Positions 44,065 to 53,596 of a stretch of DNA of 64,000 nucleotides are shown piece by piece. The DNA is from Phycisphaerales bacterium (lineage in GTDB: Bacteria > Planctomycetota > Phycisphaerae > UBA1845). Every line of letters starts with the position of its first letter. The stretch's first letter is position 1. The position numbers and the translations under genes were made by a program. Below the pieces are notes generated by a model, which was given only the letters and a program-made list of their open reading frames with translations, made no database searches and was not told the origin of the DNA. The stretch is taken from assembly GCA_020639095.1 (NCBI GenBank), contig JACKHH010000001.1, forward strand, positions 62,001 to 126,000. Reading direction: 5' to 3'.

Positions 44065-45519
44065 CTAGAACTTGCTCCAGAGCAACTGGTTCGTCACCTC
44101 GTGGTGGAACATGATTTCGCTGCGCTTGATGCGGTTGCCCAGCGCACGCGGGCAGCGGTCCGCAGCCATGTGCTTGAGTTCCACGAATTTGCCGTGCGTG
44201 TTCTCGCCGAGAATCTCAGTGAGGAACGTGCTCCGCTTGAACTGCCGCATCGCCGCGTAAATGTTGTCCGGCAAGATGCGCGTCCGCGGACGCTTCTCGG
44301 TGTCCGGCGGTGCCGGGTCCGGACCGTTCAATCCGGTCTGGAGCAGCGTGTAAATCAGGAGGTACGGATTCGCGTCCGGCGAAACCGAACGCACTTCGAT
44401 GCGCGCGCTGCGTTCGTTGCCCAGCGGCACGCGAATCATGGCTGAGCGGTTGACGGCCGACGACTTGATCTCGTTCGGCGCTTCAAAGTTCGGGTCCAAC
44501 CGGCGATACGAGTTCACGCTCGAATTCAACACCAGGCAAATCTCGTCCGCGATGTTCAGGATGCGCGCGATGAACTGATGCCCCAGCGACGACAGGTTGT
44601 CCTGCCCCTTCTGATCGTAGAACAGATTTTTGTTGTCGCGTGAGATCGACATGTTGGTGTGCATGCCGCTGCCGTTGACGCCCGTCACCGGCTTGGGCAG
44701 GAACGACGCCGTAATGCCCATGCGCTGCGCGACCTGACGGCAGAGCAACTTGTAAAGCTGAATCTGATCGGCGGCCACCATCGCTTCGGCGTAGCTGAAA
44801 TTCATCTCGAACTGCGACGGCCCGACTTCCGGGTGATCCTTTTCATTCAGGAACGCCATCGCGCGCTGCACTTCCGCCGCGGCATCGATGAACTGACGCA
44901 GCGGATCCTGCGGCAGCGAATGGTAGTAGCCACCGGTCGAAAGAAACTCGAAGTTACCGGCTTCGTAGTACTTGCGCTCCGCGTCGCGGCCCTTGAAGAG
45001 GAAGCCCTCAATCTCAGCCGATACATGCGCGACCGTCTTGTCCTTCGCGTACATCTCGCGCGTCAGGTTCGCCAGTCTGCCGCGGAAGTCAGCCGCGAAC
45101 ATCTTACCGGCTTGGTCTTTCACATCGCCGAAGACGATCACCTTCCCCGGGCCGAAGATGTCCGAGGGCAACCAGTAGAACGCGGACCAGTCGATACCCA
45201 AACGCAGGTCCGATTCGGTGATTTCGGTAAAACCACGAATCGAGGAACCGTCGAACGTGAGGTTGTCCGCCGATGAGAGCAGGAACTTTTTGTCGTAGTC
45301 GAGCATGTGCAAGCGGCCCTCAAGGTCGGAGAAGCAGACGGTGACAGCCTTGATGCGCTTCTCGTCGGTGAGGTACTTGCGTCGCTGTTCTTCGATCTTG
45401 CCGGCGTCGACGCGGTTCAGACGGGCGGTCTTGGATTCGAGATTAAGCTCCTCCAACTGCTCATATGGCAATTCGAGAAAATCGCGGAGATGCGACCCCT
45501 GGTTGCACGCTTCCATCAT
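44065..45519 (-). CDS. glnA: Glutamine synthetase (type I-like variant)
   Basis: This protein has 484 residues from the ATG at 45519. Motifs: DGSSIRGF near the N-terminus, NGSGMHTNMS (ATP/Glu site), SSVNSYRRLDP and RVPLGNERSARIEVR in the C-terminal catalytic barrel, and SPDANPYLLI. The enzyme makes glutamine from glutamate, ammonia and ATP. The NLYDLP adenylylation loop of GSI-beta is absent (PDNIYAAM occupies it), so control by adenylylation is unlikely. A promoter with an inverted repeat lies upstream and a terminator follows the stop. Confidence 0.9.
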   Translation of the reverse strand: MMEACNQGSHLRDFLELPYEQLEELNLESKTARLNRVDAGKIEEQRRKYLTDEKRIKAVTVCFSDLEGRLHMLDYDKKFLLSSADNLTFDGSSIRGFTEITESDLRLGIDWSAFYWLPSDIFGPGKVIVFGDVKDQAGKMFAADFRGRLANLTREMYAKDKTVAHVSAEIEGFLFKGRDAERKYYEAGNFEFLSTGGYYHSLPQDPLRQFIDAAAEVQRAMAFLNEKDHPEVGPSQFEMNFSYAEAMVAADQIQLYKLLCRQVAQRMGITASFLPKPVTGVNGSGMHTNMSISRDNKNLFYDQKGQDNLSSLGHQFIARILNIADEICLVLNSSVNSYRRLDPNFEAPNEIKSSAVNRSAMIRVPLGNERSARIEVRSVSPDANPYLLIYTLLQTGLNGPDPAPPDTEKRPRTRILPDNIYAAMRQFKRSTFLTEILGENTHGKFVELKHMAADRCPRALGNRIKRSEIMFHHEVTNQLLWSKF

Positions 45520-45575
45520 GAGAACCCCGATAAAGTTTAAGTTACGCTGGTGCCGCCTAGCACCCTGAATGGACG

Positions 45576-45604
45576 ATCGTAGACTAATTTCAGGGCACAA
45601 TCAA
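45576..45604 (-). promoter_or_regulatory. Promoter of glnA with overlapping inverted repeat
   Basis: On the minus strand TTGATT (45604-45599), 17-base spacer, TACGAT (45581-45576). The arms CCCTGAAT (45563-45570) and ATTTCAGGG (45587-45595) flank the -10 box and could be an operator. Confidence 0.5.
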
Positions 45605-46068
45605 CTAATCTAACACCCCGCTATAGCTAGCCCTGACATGTCCGTTACAGCCCCAACACACCCCGCCGAGCGTCCGGTAATGCCCGCTGGCGAACCGCGG
45701 ACTTCCCCGCCGACCGACGAAGCTGCCAACCGAATGGCATCAAGTTTCACTTTAGGGGCTTCCCGCCCAACGCGCTTCCACGATTTCGCCCCACCCACCC
45801 ATTCCATCCGCGAGCGACACGCTGTGTCACCCGTCGACGATCAGGCGCACGCCAAAATCGACGCGACGGCCAATCGAACGATCGCATGCGCGCTCTTGGG
45901 AAACGCGCGCAAACGACATTCATGAAAACTTAATAATCGCTACGCCATTGTGTTTCTCACCATTGCAATCGGCCCTGGCATGAACGTGACGCGGGGTTGT
46001 CACATTAAGTTGTCTTGAAAAAGACTGCGCATGCTGACCGCGCGGGCGCGCATGTGCCGCGGAGCACA

Positions 46069-46097
46069 TTGCAATCGATTTTTGAATTTGGCATACT
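46069..46097 (+). promoter_or_regulatory. Sigma-70-type promoter for the small HTH gene
   Basis: TTGCAA (46069-46074), 17-base spacer, CATACT (46092-46097). It is about 60 bases before the start codon. Confidence 0.5.
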
Positions 46098-46157
46098 CGC
46101 GGTGCAGTGGTTTCCAATCGCCGTATTGGGAAATACCAAACTTCGGGAGGCTCTGCC

Positions 46158-46469
46158 GTGCGAACGCTCACCAAACAGGATTGCCGCGTGTTGGCTGCCA
46201 GCATCCGTCCAGCACAGCTTGGCCCTAAGGGCAAGGACATCTACAGCCGGTTGTTTCAGGAAGCGTTTGGTGTCCCGTTTGAAATGCTCTCGATGCTCCG
46301 CGCCGAGCGTTTGACCATCGAACAACTCGAAAAGAAGCTGCGCATGAGTCGCCGCACCATTTTCCGCTACCTCGTCGCCGTCGAGAAGATCGGCTGCACC
46401 GTCGACCTCAACGAAGACGGCTACCACATCAAGAGCTGCGGAAAAACCGTGCTCCCGATGATCGCGTAG
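46158..46469 (+). CDS. Small helix-turn-helix protein
   Basis: This protein has 103 residues from a GTG at 46158 with GGGAGG 7 bases upstream. The HTH (HTH_11/YafY-like) is at about 48-85: LTIEQLEKKLRMSRRTIFRY then LVAVEKIGCTVDLNEDGYHI as the wing. No sensor domain follows, so it would be a small DNA-binding protein. The target is unknown. Possible targets are the divergent glnA or the convergent GH31 gene. Confidence 0.7.
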   Translation: MRTLTKQDCRVLAASIRPAQLGPKGKDIYSRLFQEAFGVPFEMLSMLRAERLTIEQLEKKLRMSRRTIFRYLVAVEKIGCTVDLNEDGYHIKSCGKTVLPMIA

Positions 46470-46508
46470 CACGCTGCTGATTGCGTAGCGGACTGGGGAA
46501 TTCACCCG

Positions 46509-49502
46509 CTATTTCGGCTCGAACGTCGCGCGCGAAACGTGTATCGTCTCGCCGAGGCTGATGCCGTCGGTGAACTCCAACTCCATCCAATACACTGTGC
46601 CGTGGTTCTCACCGGCTGCACTGCGCAAGTCGACTGAGTAGTCATGGAGTTCCCCATCGGGTGAAAGCCCCATCTCAATCCCCTGCATCGTTCGCGTGGG
46701 ATCAACGTCCGTCGCGTAGCGCACCAACACCTTCTTCGCGTGCTGCGTCGCCGCACGCAGCGTAAACACCGGTAGCGCATCCAGCGGCACATTCAGTCGT
46801 GGCAGCGTCAATCGCGCCGGTCCGGTCGCACGCATGGTGAAGTGCGCACCATCCTCGTCGTACGCGACATTCGTCGCACCCCGAGGCCGGCCCAGCTCAT
46901 TTGCCTTACCGTCAAAGTGCAACACGATCGGTTCCGACGCATCCGCCGCCCCCGGCCCCAGCGTCACCTCCAACCCCTGCGCATCGCCCAACGGCTTCAA
47001 CACGCGCGCCATTAGCACACCCGTCGCCGCGTCGAAATGAAACGACCCCGGCGTCAACGCGTCGGCGCTGTCCACCGACTTGTTCGCACGCTTCGCGTCC
47101 CCACTCGAAGCCGCTGATTCGAACGCCACGACCTGCACATCGCCCTGCACGTGATGAATCCGCACCAGCGGCGGCGGCGCGTCCGTCGTATACGAACCTT
47201 CCGACGCGCCAATGTCGAACGCGATCCGCACGTCGTCCGCACCACAGTGAAACAACGTGCGTCGATATGCCCCATCCTTATGCGCAAGCGTTTTCCCATC
47301 GTCCTCGTACAGCGTGCCCGCGGACTCGCCCCACGGCCAAACGTCGAGAATCAACGGCTCACTCGCGGCCTCCGCCGTGCTCTGCACCACCGACTGCATG
47401 GGCACGATCGCCCCCGCGCGGAAAAAGTGCGGCAACGTCTCAAGCGAGCCATCGAACGGATACCACCGCCCACCGCCGTACAAATCGCCCGTATTCCCGT
47501 CGAACCACACGCCGTGCGGCAACTCGACCCAGTTCGCGTCCTCGCCCGGCGTAAGCTTCGGCGAAACGAAAACGTCCGAACCGATGAAGAACGCGGTGTC
47601 GAGCTTCCACCCTTCGTATCCCGGATCCTGTAGCCAGATCGGCCTCATGATCGGCAGCCCCGTGCGCGTCGCCTCTTCGAACACGGTGTAGAGATACGGC
47701 ATCCACCGGTAACGCCGCTCGATCGAGGTTCGCGCGACCTTCTCCACGCGCAGCCCGAACGCCCAAGGCTCCTGATCGGGATTGTTGCTCGACGTGTGCG
47801 TGCGCGAAAACGGGAAGAGCGCGCCGAACGCAATCCACCGCGCGTACAACTCCGGCGTAGCCCCACCGACAAAGCCACCAATGTCCGGCCCCACGAACGG
47901 CATACCGGAAATCCCACATCCCAGCGACATCGCGATGCTCATGCTCATGTGCTCCCACGAGCTGATGTTGTCGCCCGTCCAGATCGCGGCATACCGCTGC
48001 CCGCCCGCGTAATTCGCCCGCGTCAACGTGAAAGGCCGGTCCCCGGGCCGCGCACGTCCCAGACCGTCGCGCGTCGCCCGCGCCATCTGCATCCCGTACA
48101 CGTTGTGGGCTGCCCGGTGCGACGCGGACTCACCGGCATAGTCGTGGCGCAGATCGAGCGGAACTGTTTTGTTCGGACCCGCGAAGTTGGCCGGCTCGTT
48201 CATGTCGTTCCACACGCCATCGAGCCCCGAATCACCGATGAATTTCGGATACAACCCCGCCCACCAGTCGCGCACCCGGTCGGCTGTGAAGTCAGGGAAA
48301 ACGCAATCACCCGGCCAGACGCGACCGACATACGGCTCACCGTCAGGCCGCTTCACCCATGCGTCGATCGCGGAACCAGTATCGTAAACGGGATAACCGT
48401 CCTCATTCTTGATGCCCGGGTCGATGATCGCGATCGTGTGAAACCCCTGCGCGTGCAAATCGTTCATCATGCCCGCGGGATCGGGAAAGCGCTCCGGGTC
48501 CCAGGTAAAGCAGCGATACCCGTTCATGTAGTAAATGTCGAAATAGAGCACGTCGCAGGGGATGCGCTTCTCACGAAACGTGTCCGCGACCTCGCGTACG
48601 CGCGCCTCGGGCGCGTAGCTGTGGCGACATTGGTGATACCCAATCGCCCATTTCGGCGGCAGCGGCATGCGTCCGGTGAGTTCGGTGTAGCGGTGGATCA
48701 CGTCCGCGGGGTGCGGCCCCGCAATCACGTAGTAGTCCAACGGCCCACCATCCGCACCAAAGCTGAGCCGATTGCGCCGCGACTGCCCGATGTCGAACGA
48801 CGCGCGCCAGGTGTTGTCCAGAAACACACCGTAGTAGCGCTTCCCGTCAGCCGCGATAAAGAACGGCACATCCGCGTAGATCGGATCGCTCGTCGCACCG
48901 TACGCACCTTCATCGGTGTTCCACATGTGCCACGCGCGGTTCTCGCGATGCATCCCGCCCGTCTTCTCGCCCAACCCGAAGACGCTCACACCATCGGGAA
49001 ACTCCTGCCACACGCGAAACGGCGTATCGCCGTCCGCGTTCGCATCCTCCCACGTGATCCCGTGTTCGGGATCATCCACCACCAGCGCCTTGCCCAGTTC
49101 ATCCATCATCGAAATGCGACACGGTTTGCGGCGAACCACCACGCTCACGTACGCCGTCTTGAAGAGCAGCGTGTCGTCGTCCGTGAAGACTTTCGTAAAC
49201 GCAGCCTTGGGCGCACGCTCCTCCACCGCCCAGGAAAAGTCCCGCGCGAATTCGCCCTGCGGCGCGAGGCGCACGCGTACCACATGGTCCGTGATCGCAT
49301 CCAGCCGCACCCGCGCATCGCCGCACTCCAGCGTCAGCGTCCCGCCATCATGTGCATACGCGGTAACGTCGCCCAGCTGATGCGTACCCGCAACCACGGC
49401 AGCAGGCGACATGAACAACAGCGCAAACAACGCGACGCCAAGCCAGCATGCCTGTTGCGATTTCCCAATAACCCGATTCGCGCACGATTGCCGACAGACC
49501 AT
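46509..49502 (-). CDS. GH31-family alpha-glucosidase-type glycoside hydrolase, exported
   Basis: This protein has 997 residues from the ATG at 49502 with GGAG 8 bases upstream; the frame upstream is a shadow of NAD kinase. The signal peptide is ACWLGVALFALLFMSPAAVVAG. An N-terminal mutarotase-like domain is followed by the GH31 barrel. The catalytic nucleophile is the Asp in WNDMNEP, the acid/base Asp is in IWTGDNISSW, and there are FWPN-like segments such as DVLYFDIYYMNGYRCFTWD. A C-terminal DUF5110-like region ends it. The family acts on alpha-glucosides or alpha-xylosides; the exact one is not set. Confidence 0.9.
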   Translation of the reverse strand: MVCRQSCANRVIGKSQQACWLGVALFALLFMSPAAVVAGTHQLGDVTAYAHDGGTLTLECGDARVRLDAITDHVVRVRLAPQGEFARDFSWAVEERAPKAAFTKVFTDDDTLLFKTAYVSVVVRRKPCRISMMDELGKALVVDDPEHGITWEDANADGDTPFRVWQEFPDGVSVFGLGEKTGGMHRENRAWHMWNTDEGAYGATSDPIYADVPFFIAADGKRYYGVFLDNTWRASFDIGQSRRNRLSFGADGGPLDYYVIAGPHPADVIHRYTELTGRMPLPPKWAIGYHQCRHSYAPEARVREVADTFREKRIPCDVLYFDIYYMNGYRCFTWDPERFPDPAGMMNDLHAQGFHTIAIIDPGIKNEDGYPVYDTGSAIDAWVKRPDGEPYVGRVWPGDCVFPDFTADRVRDWWAGLYPKFIGDSGLDGVWNDMNEPANFAGPNKTVPLDLRHDYAGESASHRAAHNVYGMQMARATRDGLGRARPGDRPFTLTRANYAGGQRYAAIWTGDNISSWEHMSMSIAMSLGCGISGMPFVGPDIGGFVGGATPELYARWIAFGALFPFSRTHTSSNNPDQEPWAFGLRVEKVARTSIERRYRWMPYLYTVFEEATRTGLPIMRPIWLQDPGYEGWKLDTAFFIGSDVFVSPKLTPGEDANWVELPHGVWFDGNTGDLYGGGRWYPFDGSLETLPHFFRAGAIVPMQSVVQSTAEAASEPLILDVWPWGESAGTLYEDDGKTLAHKDGAYRRTLFHCGADDVRIAFDIGASEGSYTTDAPPPLVRIHHVQGDVQVVAFESAASSGDAKRANKSVDSADALTPGSFHFDAATGVLMARVLKPLGDAQGLEVTLGPGAADASEPIVLHFDGKANELGRPRGATNVAYDEDGAHFTMRATGPARLTLPRLNVPLDALPVFTLRAATQHAKKVLVRYATDVDPTRTMQGIEMGLSPDGELHDYSVDLRSAAGENHGTVYWMELEFTDGISLGETIHVSRATFEPK

Positions 49503-49570
49503 CGACTTGCTCCTGAAGAATGTGGGTTCACGTCCAGGGAGGAATGAGTCTACGGTTGCCCCGCACCGGG

Positions 49571-50446
49571 TCAACCGATCGACTTGCCCCAGCGCAGTTT
49601 GGTCAGCAGGTTGTGCCACGGCGCCCGCCGCGGGTTGCGGACAAAGCTCCAGCTCTGTTCGCTCTGGCGGATTTCCACGCGGTCGTCGGCGCGCAACGCA
49701 CGCTGGACCTGCCCGTCGATGATCGCGGTGGTCCCGGGGTTGAGCTGCACCGGCTCGATGGTCAGCGTGCTGGCGGAATTCACCAGAATAGGCCGATGCG
49801 TCAGCGAGTGCGGATTCAGCGGCGTGAGCACGATCCCGTCCACGTCCGCCATGAGCAGCGGCCCACCGGCGGACAGGTTGTGCGCCGTCGAACCCGTCGG
49901 CGTACACACAATCAACCCGTCGCCGCAAACGTTCGTCAGCCTGCGTCCATTCAGAGTCAGCGAGAGGCACACCACGCGAAACGGCGGCCCGGCATGGATC
50001 ACGCAATCGTTGACGCACAGGCTCTCAAACGGCTTGCCTGCGCCATCCTGAATGCGCACCTGCAACATGCTGCGCCGGTTGATCAGGTCGCCGTTGTTGA
50101 TCAGCGATTCGAAGTGCTCCTTGAATTGCCGGACGCTGAACTGGGTGAGAAATCCCAACTTGCCAAAGTTCACCCCGATCAACGGAATCTGACGATCGCC
50201 CAGCGCCCGTACCACCGACAGCAGCGTACCGTCACCGCCCAGCACGACGATCAGATCGGCGCCGGCATCGACCGCGACATGTCCATCAAGGTTCAGTTCC
50301 GCGCCGACGAGCGTGGCGCGTTTCCCCACAAACTCGCGCAAATCGGCGAGCGCGTCCGGAACTTCGGACTTGGCAGGGTTGCCGAGAATGAAGATGCGTG
50401 GGGCGTGGGCAGCCGACATGCCGAAAGCATCAATCTCTGGGGTCAT
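49571..50446 (-). CDS. nadK: NAD kinase
   Basis: This protein has 291 residues. It converts NAD to NADP with ATP. GGDGTLLSVVRALGD is the kinase motif, then GVNFGKLGFLT, CTPTGSTAHNLSAGGPL (the Ser/Thr-rich loop) and the C-terminal barrel. The start is uncertain: MTPEIDAFGM (50446) or the internal MSAAHAPRIF (50419). The gene is followed by the GH31 gene at 69 bases, and precedes it in the same direction. Dxs lies upstream, so an isoprenoid/NADPH link is possible. Confidence 0.92.
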   Translation of the reverse strand: MTPEIDAFGMSAAHAPRIFILGNPAKSEVPDALADLREFVGKRATLVGAELNLDGHVAVDAGADLIVVLGGDGTLLSVVRALGDRQIPLIGVNFGKLGFLTQFSVRQFKEHFESLINNGDLINRRSMLQVRIQDGAGKPFESLCVNDCVIHAGPPFRVVCLSLTLNGRRLTNVCGDGLIVCTPTGSTAHNLSAGGPLLMADVDGIVLTPLNPHSLTHRPILVNSASTLTIEPVQLNPGTTAIIDGQVQRALRADDRVEIRQSEQSWSFVRNPRRAPWHNLLTKLRWGKSIG

Positions 50447-50525
50447 CGCTCCGCCGACACCCGCGTCGCGCGTCGCAGTCAACCGTCTCGCGTCATGATA
50501 ACACGATCATGCGCCAATGGCAGCA

Positions 50526-52496
50526 TCAGGACCGAGTGAGGTACGACGACTCCGAAGCCACCGCCCGCGACTTGCTGTCCGCGGCCTCAGCCTTATCCGT
50601 CGAGGCATCGCCCTCGCCTTTTCCGCAACGATCGATCAGCGCCTGCATCGCCGCGGCGATTCCCGTCGCGTCAATCCCCGCCTCCGCGAGCTGACCCGCG
50701 CGCGAACCGTGCTCGATGAACCGGTCGGGCAATCCCAGCCGGGTCAGGTGGGCAGCAGACAGGCCCATCTCCTGGGCGGTTTCCAGCACCGCGGCTCCGA
50801 AACCGCCTTGCACCGAATGGTCCTCGACCGTGATCACCGGCCTACCGCCCGCGAGCGCGTCGCGCACCATGCGGCGATCGATTGGCTTTGCGAAGCGAGC
50901 ATTGACCACCGTCACCTCAACACCAGCCTCCGCCAGCAAATCGGCTGCGTCCAATGCCTTCGCCGTCATCACGCCATACGCGAGAATTGTCGCATCACTT
51001 CCGCTGCGCAGCGTGCGCGCGCAACCGAGTTCAAACGGCGGGCAATCCGGAAGCGGCTCGGTCGGAACTTTGTCGCGCGGATAGCGAATGGCGGCCGCGT
51101 TCGGCAGCGTCAGCGCAAAACGTAGCGCCGCGTTCAACTCCGGCTCATCTGCCGGTGCCATCAGCACCATCTCGGGGAAACCGCGCAGATACGCGATGTC
51201 CAGGAAGCCGTGGTGCACCGCGCCGTCACCACCCACCAGACCGGCACGATCCAGACAGAACACGACCGGCAGTTCCTGAAGCGAGACCTCCTGGAACACC
51301 TGATCGAACGCGCGCTGGAGGAACGTCGAGTAGATCGCGACCACGGGTCGCATCCCCGACCGCGCCAGACCGGCAGCGATATCCACCGTGCAGCTCTCGG
51401 CAATTCCGCAATCGAAATAGCGCTCCGGAAACGCCTTCTGGAACTTATTCATCCCCGTGCCGTCAGGCATGGCCGCGGTCAACCCGACGATCTTCGGATT
51501 GTCATTTGCCAAGGTGGTCAGCGCGTCGGCGAAAGCGTTCGTCCAGCTCTTGCCCGTGCCCTGCTTCACCGTCACCTTGCCCGCCTGCACCTCGACACCC
51601 GACGGGCTGTGGAACACACCGGGCTCCGCAGCCGCCCATTCGCAGCCGCGTCCCTTCACCGTGTGCACGTGCAGCAGCACGGGATGGTTCACGTCCTTGA
51701 TCAGATCGAGCAGTTCAATCAGGTGGCCAATGTCGTGCCCATCCACCGGGCCGATGTACTGAAAACCGAGCGGTTCGAATATCTGATTCGGCGACATCGT
51801 CGCCTTGATGCCTTCCTTGAGGTGGTCGACCGCGTCAAAGAGCGCCTTGCCCACCACCGGAATGTTCGGCAGCAGCGTCTTCGCCCGCTCCTTGATTTCC
51901 TCGTACGTCTTGCTGCTGCGGAAGCGCGCGAGATGTTCCGCGAGACCGCCCTGCGTCGGCGAGATTCCCCAACTGTTGTCGTTGAGAATCACCAACATCT
52001 GCCGCTTGAGCGTACCGGCTTGGTTGAGCCCTTCGAACGCGACACCGTTCACAATGCTCGCGTCACCAACCAGCGCCACCACGCGCGTGTCGCGTTTGAG
52101 CAGCGCGTCGCCGCGTGCCATGCCCACCGCGGTCGCGATTGCGGTACCCGCGTGGCCGACGTTGAACAGGTCGTATTCGCTCTCCGCCGTGTTGGGAAAA
52201 CCGCTAAGACCGCCTTCCTTGCGCACCGTGTCAAAACGATCCGCCCGGCCGGTGAGCAGCTTGTGCGGATAGCACTGGTGACCGACGTCGAAGAGCAATC
52301 GGTCGGTACTGAAGTCGAACACGCGATGCAGCGCGATGGTCAGTTCGGTCACGCCCAGGTTGCTCGCCAGATGCCCGCCGCCATTGCTCACCACGTCGAT
52401 GATGCGCTGGCGAATCTCCTGCGCCAGCGCGGGCAGCTTCTCTGCCGGCAGCTTGCGTACGTCCGCGGGCGATTGAATTCCCTCAAGCAGTGTCAT
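50526..52496 (-). CDS. dxs: 1-deoxy-D-xylulose-5-phosphate synthase
   Basis: This protein has 656 residues. It makes DXP from pyruvate and glyceraldehyde 3-phosphate using TPP, the first step of the MEP pathway. GHQCYPHKLLTGR, GHAGTAIATAVGMA, GDASIVNGVAFEGLNQAG and NDNSWGISPTQGG form the TPP site. The pyrimidine domain has DCGIAESCTVDIAAGLA and DRAGLVGGDGAVHHGFLDI, and transketolase C completes it. The neighbour is a polyprenyl synthase on the same strand, so the two support isoprenoid synthesis. The C-terminal ~35 residues are a disordered tail. Confidence 0.95.
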   Translation of the reverse strand: MTLLEGIQSPADVRKLPAEKLPALAQEIRQRIIDVVSNGGGHLASNLGVTELTIALHRVFDFSTDRLLFDVGHQCYPHKLLTGRADRFDTVRKEGGLSGFPNTAESEYDLFNVGHAGTAIATAVGMARGDALLKRDTRVVALVGDASIVNGVAFEGLNQAGTLKRQMLVILNDNSWGISPTQGGLAEHLARFRSSKTYEEIKERAKTLLPNIPVVGKALFDAVDHLKEGIKATMSPNQIFEPLGFQYIGPVDGHDIGHLIELLDLIKDVNHPVLLHVHTVKGRGCEWAAAEPGVFHSPSGVEVQAGKVTVKQGTGKSWTNAFADALTTLANDNPKIVGLTAAMPDGTGMNKFQKAFPERYFDCGIAESCTVDIAAGLARSGMRPVVAIYSTFLQRAFDQVFQEVSLQELPVVFCLDRAGLVGGDGAVHHGFLDIAYLRGFPEMVLMAPADEPELNAALRFALTLPNAAAIRYPRDKVPTEPLPDCPPFELGCARTLRSGSDATILAYGVMTAKALDAADLLAEAGVEVTVVNARFAKPIDRRMVRDALAGGRPVITVEDHSVQGGFGAAVLETAQEMGLSAAHLTRLGLPDRFIEHGSRAGQLAEAGIDATGIAAAMQALIDRCGKGEGDASTDKAEAADSKSRAVASESSYLTRS

Positions 52497-52657
52497 GCGT
52501 GTTCTCGTTATGCTCCTGCAACAATGCCAGGAAATGACTCACTTCGGCAGGATTTTATATCCTGCGTTGCGTCAATGGCGTCAAAAGTTCTGAAAGTTGG
52601 CTCGCGGGTTACCCAGACTCGCCAAGCCCTGCCATCCACACGAAATGCCGCACGCCG

Positions 52658-53530
52658 TCACGTCCAGCGCGCCATCACATACCGGGCAAGTGCCCGCAAC
52701 TCGTCCGCCTCCGGCCCGAAGTCGGCGAGCGCTGCAATTGCGGTGTTCACCTCAGTCACACCAGCCAACACCGCCTGCTTCGTTCCTACGCACCCGGGAT
52801 AGGTTTGTTTGCGCCGGGCGGCGTCTTTGGCGACATTCTTGCCGATTTCCTCCGGCGTCGCGGTAACGTCCAATAAATCATCGGCGATTTGGAACGCAAG
52901 ACCTAAGTGCCGGCCATACTCCTCCAATTGGACAAGCTGCGCCTCCGACGCTCCGCCCGCGATGCCACCCATGCGACACGCCGCCACAAACAAAGCAGCC
53001 GTCTTGCGATCGTGAATCGTCCGCACCAGCGACAGGGTCATCGGCTGATGCTCGCCCGCGAGGTCGTCCACCTGCCCGCCGATCATGCCCATCCAGCCCG
53101 TCCCGCGCGCCAACACTGCCGTCAGGGCAGCAGCCCGTCGCGGCTCGCTCACCCCCTTGGCCAGCGTCTCGAACGCAAGTGCCAAGAGTGCGTCACCCGC
53201 AAGGATCGCAACAGCCTCCCCATACACCTTGTGACACGTCGGCTGACCGCGACGAAGATCGTCATCATCCATCGCCGGCAAGTCATCATGCACCAGCGAA
53301 AACGCGTGTACCATCTCCAGCGCCGCGCCCGGCGCAAACGCGTCAGCCGGCTGACCGCCCACCAGCACCGCACAGCGGTCCACGAGGAATGGCCGCAAAC
53401 GTTTTCCAGTGCTCAACAAGGCGTAGCGCACCGCTTCGCGCAGCGTCTGCGGCACGCCGCTCACATCATCGAGCAGCAACCCCAACCGCACCGAAAACGC
53501 AATTGCGAATTCACCAACCCGACCCGCCAC
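52658..53530 (-). CDS. ispA: Polyprenyl (farnesyl/geranyl) diphosphate synthase
   Basis: This protein has 290 residues. The first Asp-rich motif DDLPAMDDDDLRRG and the second DDLLD of trans-prenyl synthases are present, with GKRLRPFLV and the LVHDDLPAM context. It condenses IPP with allylic diphosphates. The length matches IspA. It starts at a GTG with a weak ribosome binding site. It lies about 160 bases downstream in strand order from dxs neighbours, in the same orientation, so it shares the isoprenoid role. Chain length is not established here. Confidence 0.9.
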   Translation of the reverse strand: MAGRVGEFAIAFSVRLGLLLDDVSGVPQTLREAVRYALLSTGKRLRPFLVDRCAVLVGGQPADAFAPGAALEMVHAFSLVHDDLPAMDDDDLRRGQPTCHKVYGEAVAILAGDALLALAFETLAKGVSEPRRAAALTAVLARGTGWMGMIGGQVDDLAGEHQPMTLSLVRTIHDRKTAALFVAACRMGGIAGGASEAQLVQLEEYGRHLGLAFQIADDLLDVTATPEEIGKNVAKDAARRKQTYPGCVGTKQAVLAGVTEVNTAIAALADFGPEADELRALARYVMARWT

Positions 53531-53596
53531 ATTGTCAGCCGTTACGTTCAGCGAAATGCTCCGATATACGATTGCAGATTCTGCAAACCCGCCCCA

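Larger units (their letters stand above)
45520..46157. other. Non-coding gap between divergent glnA and the small HTH gene
   Basis: These 638 bases hold the glnA promoter (45576-45604) with an overlapping inverted repeat (45563-45570 and 45587-45595) and the promoter of the HTH gene (46069-46097). No gene is supported between. Confidence 0.5.

Noticed and set aside
49503..50018. N-terminal extension of the GH31 gene
   Set aside because: It runs antiparallel to none but overlaps the NAD kinase gene in another frame, and the GH31 signal peptide and ribosome binding site start at 49502.
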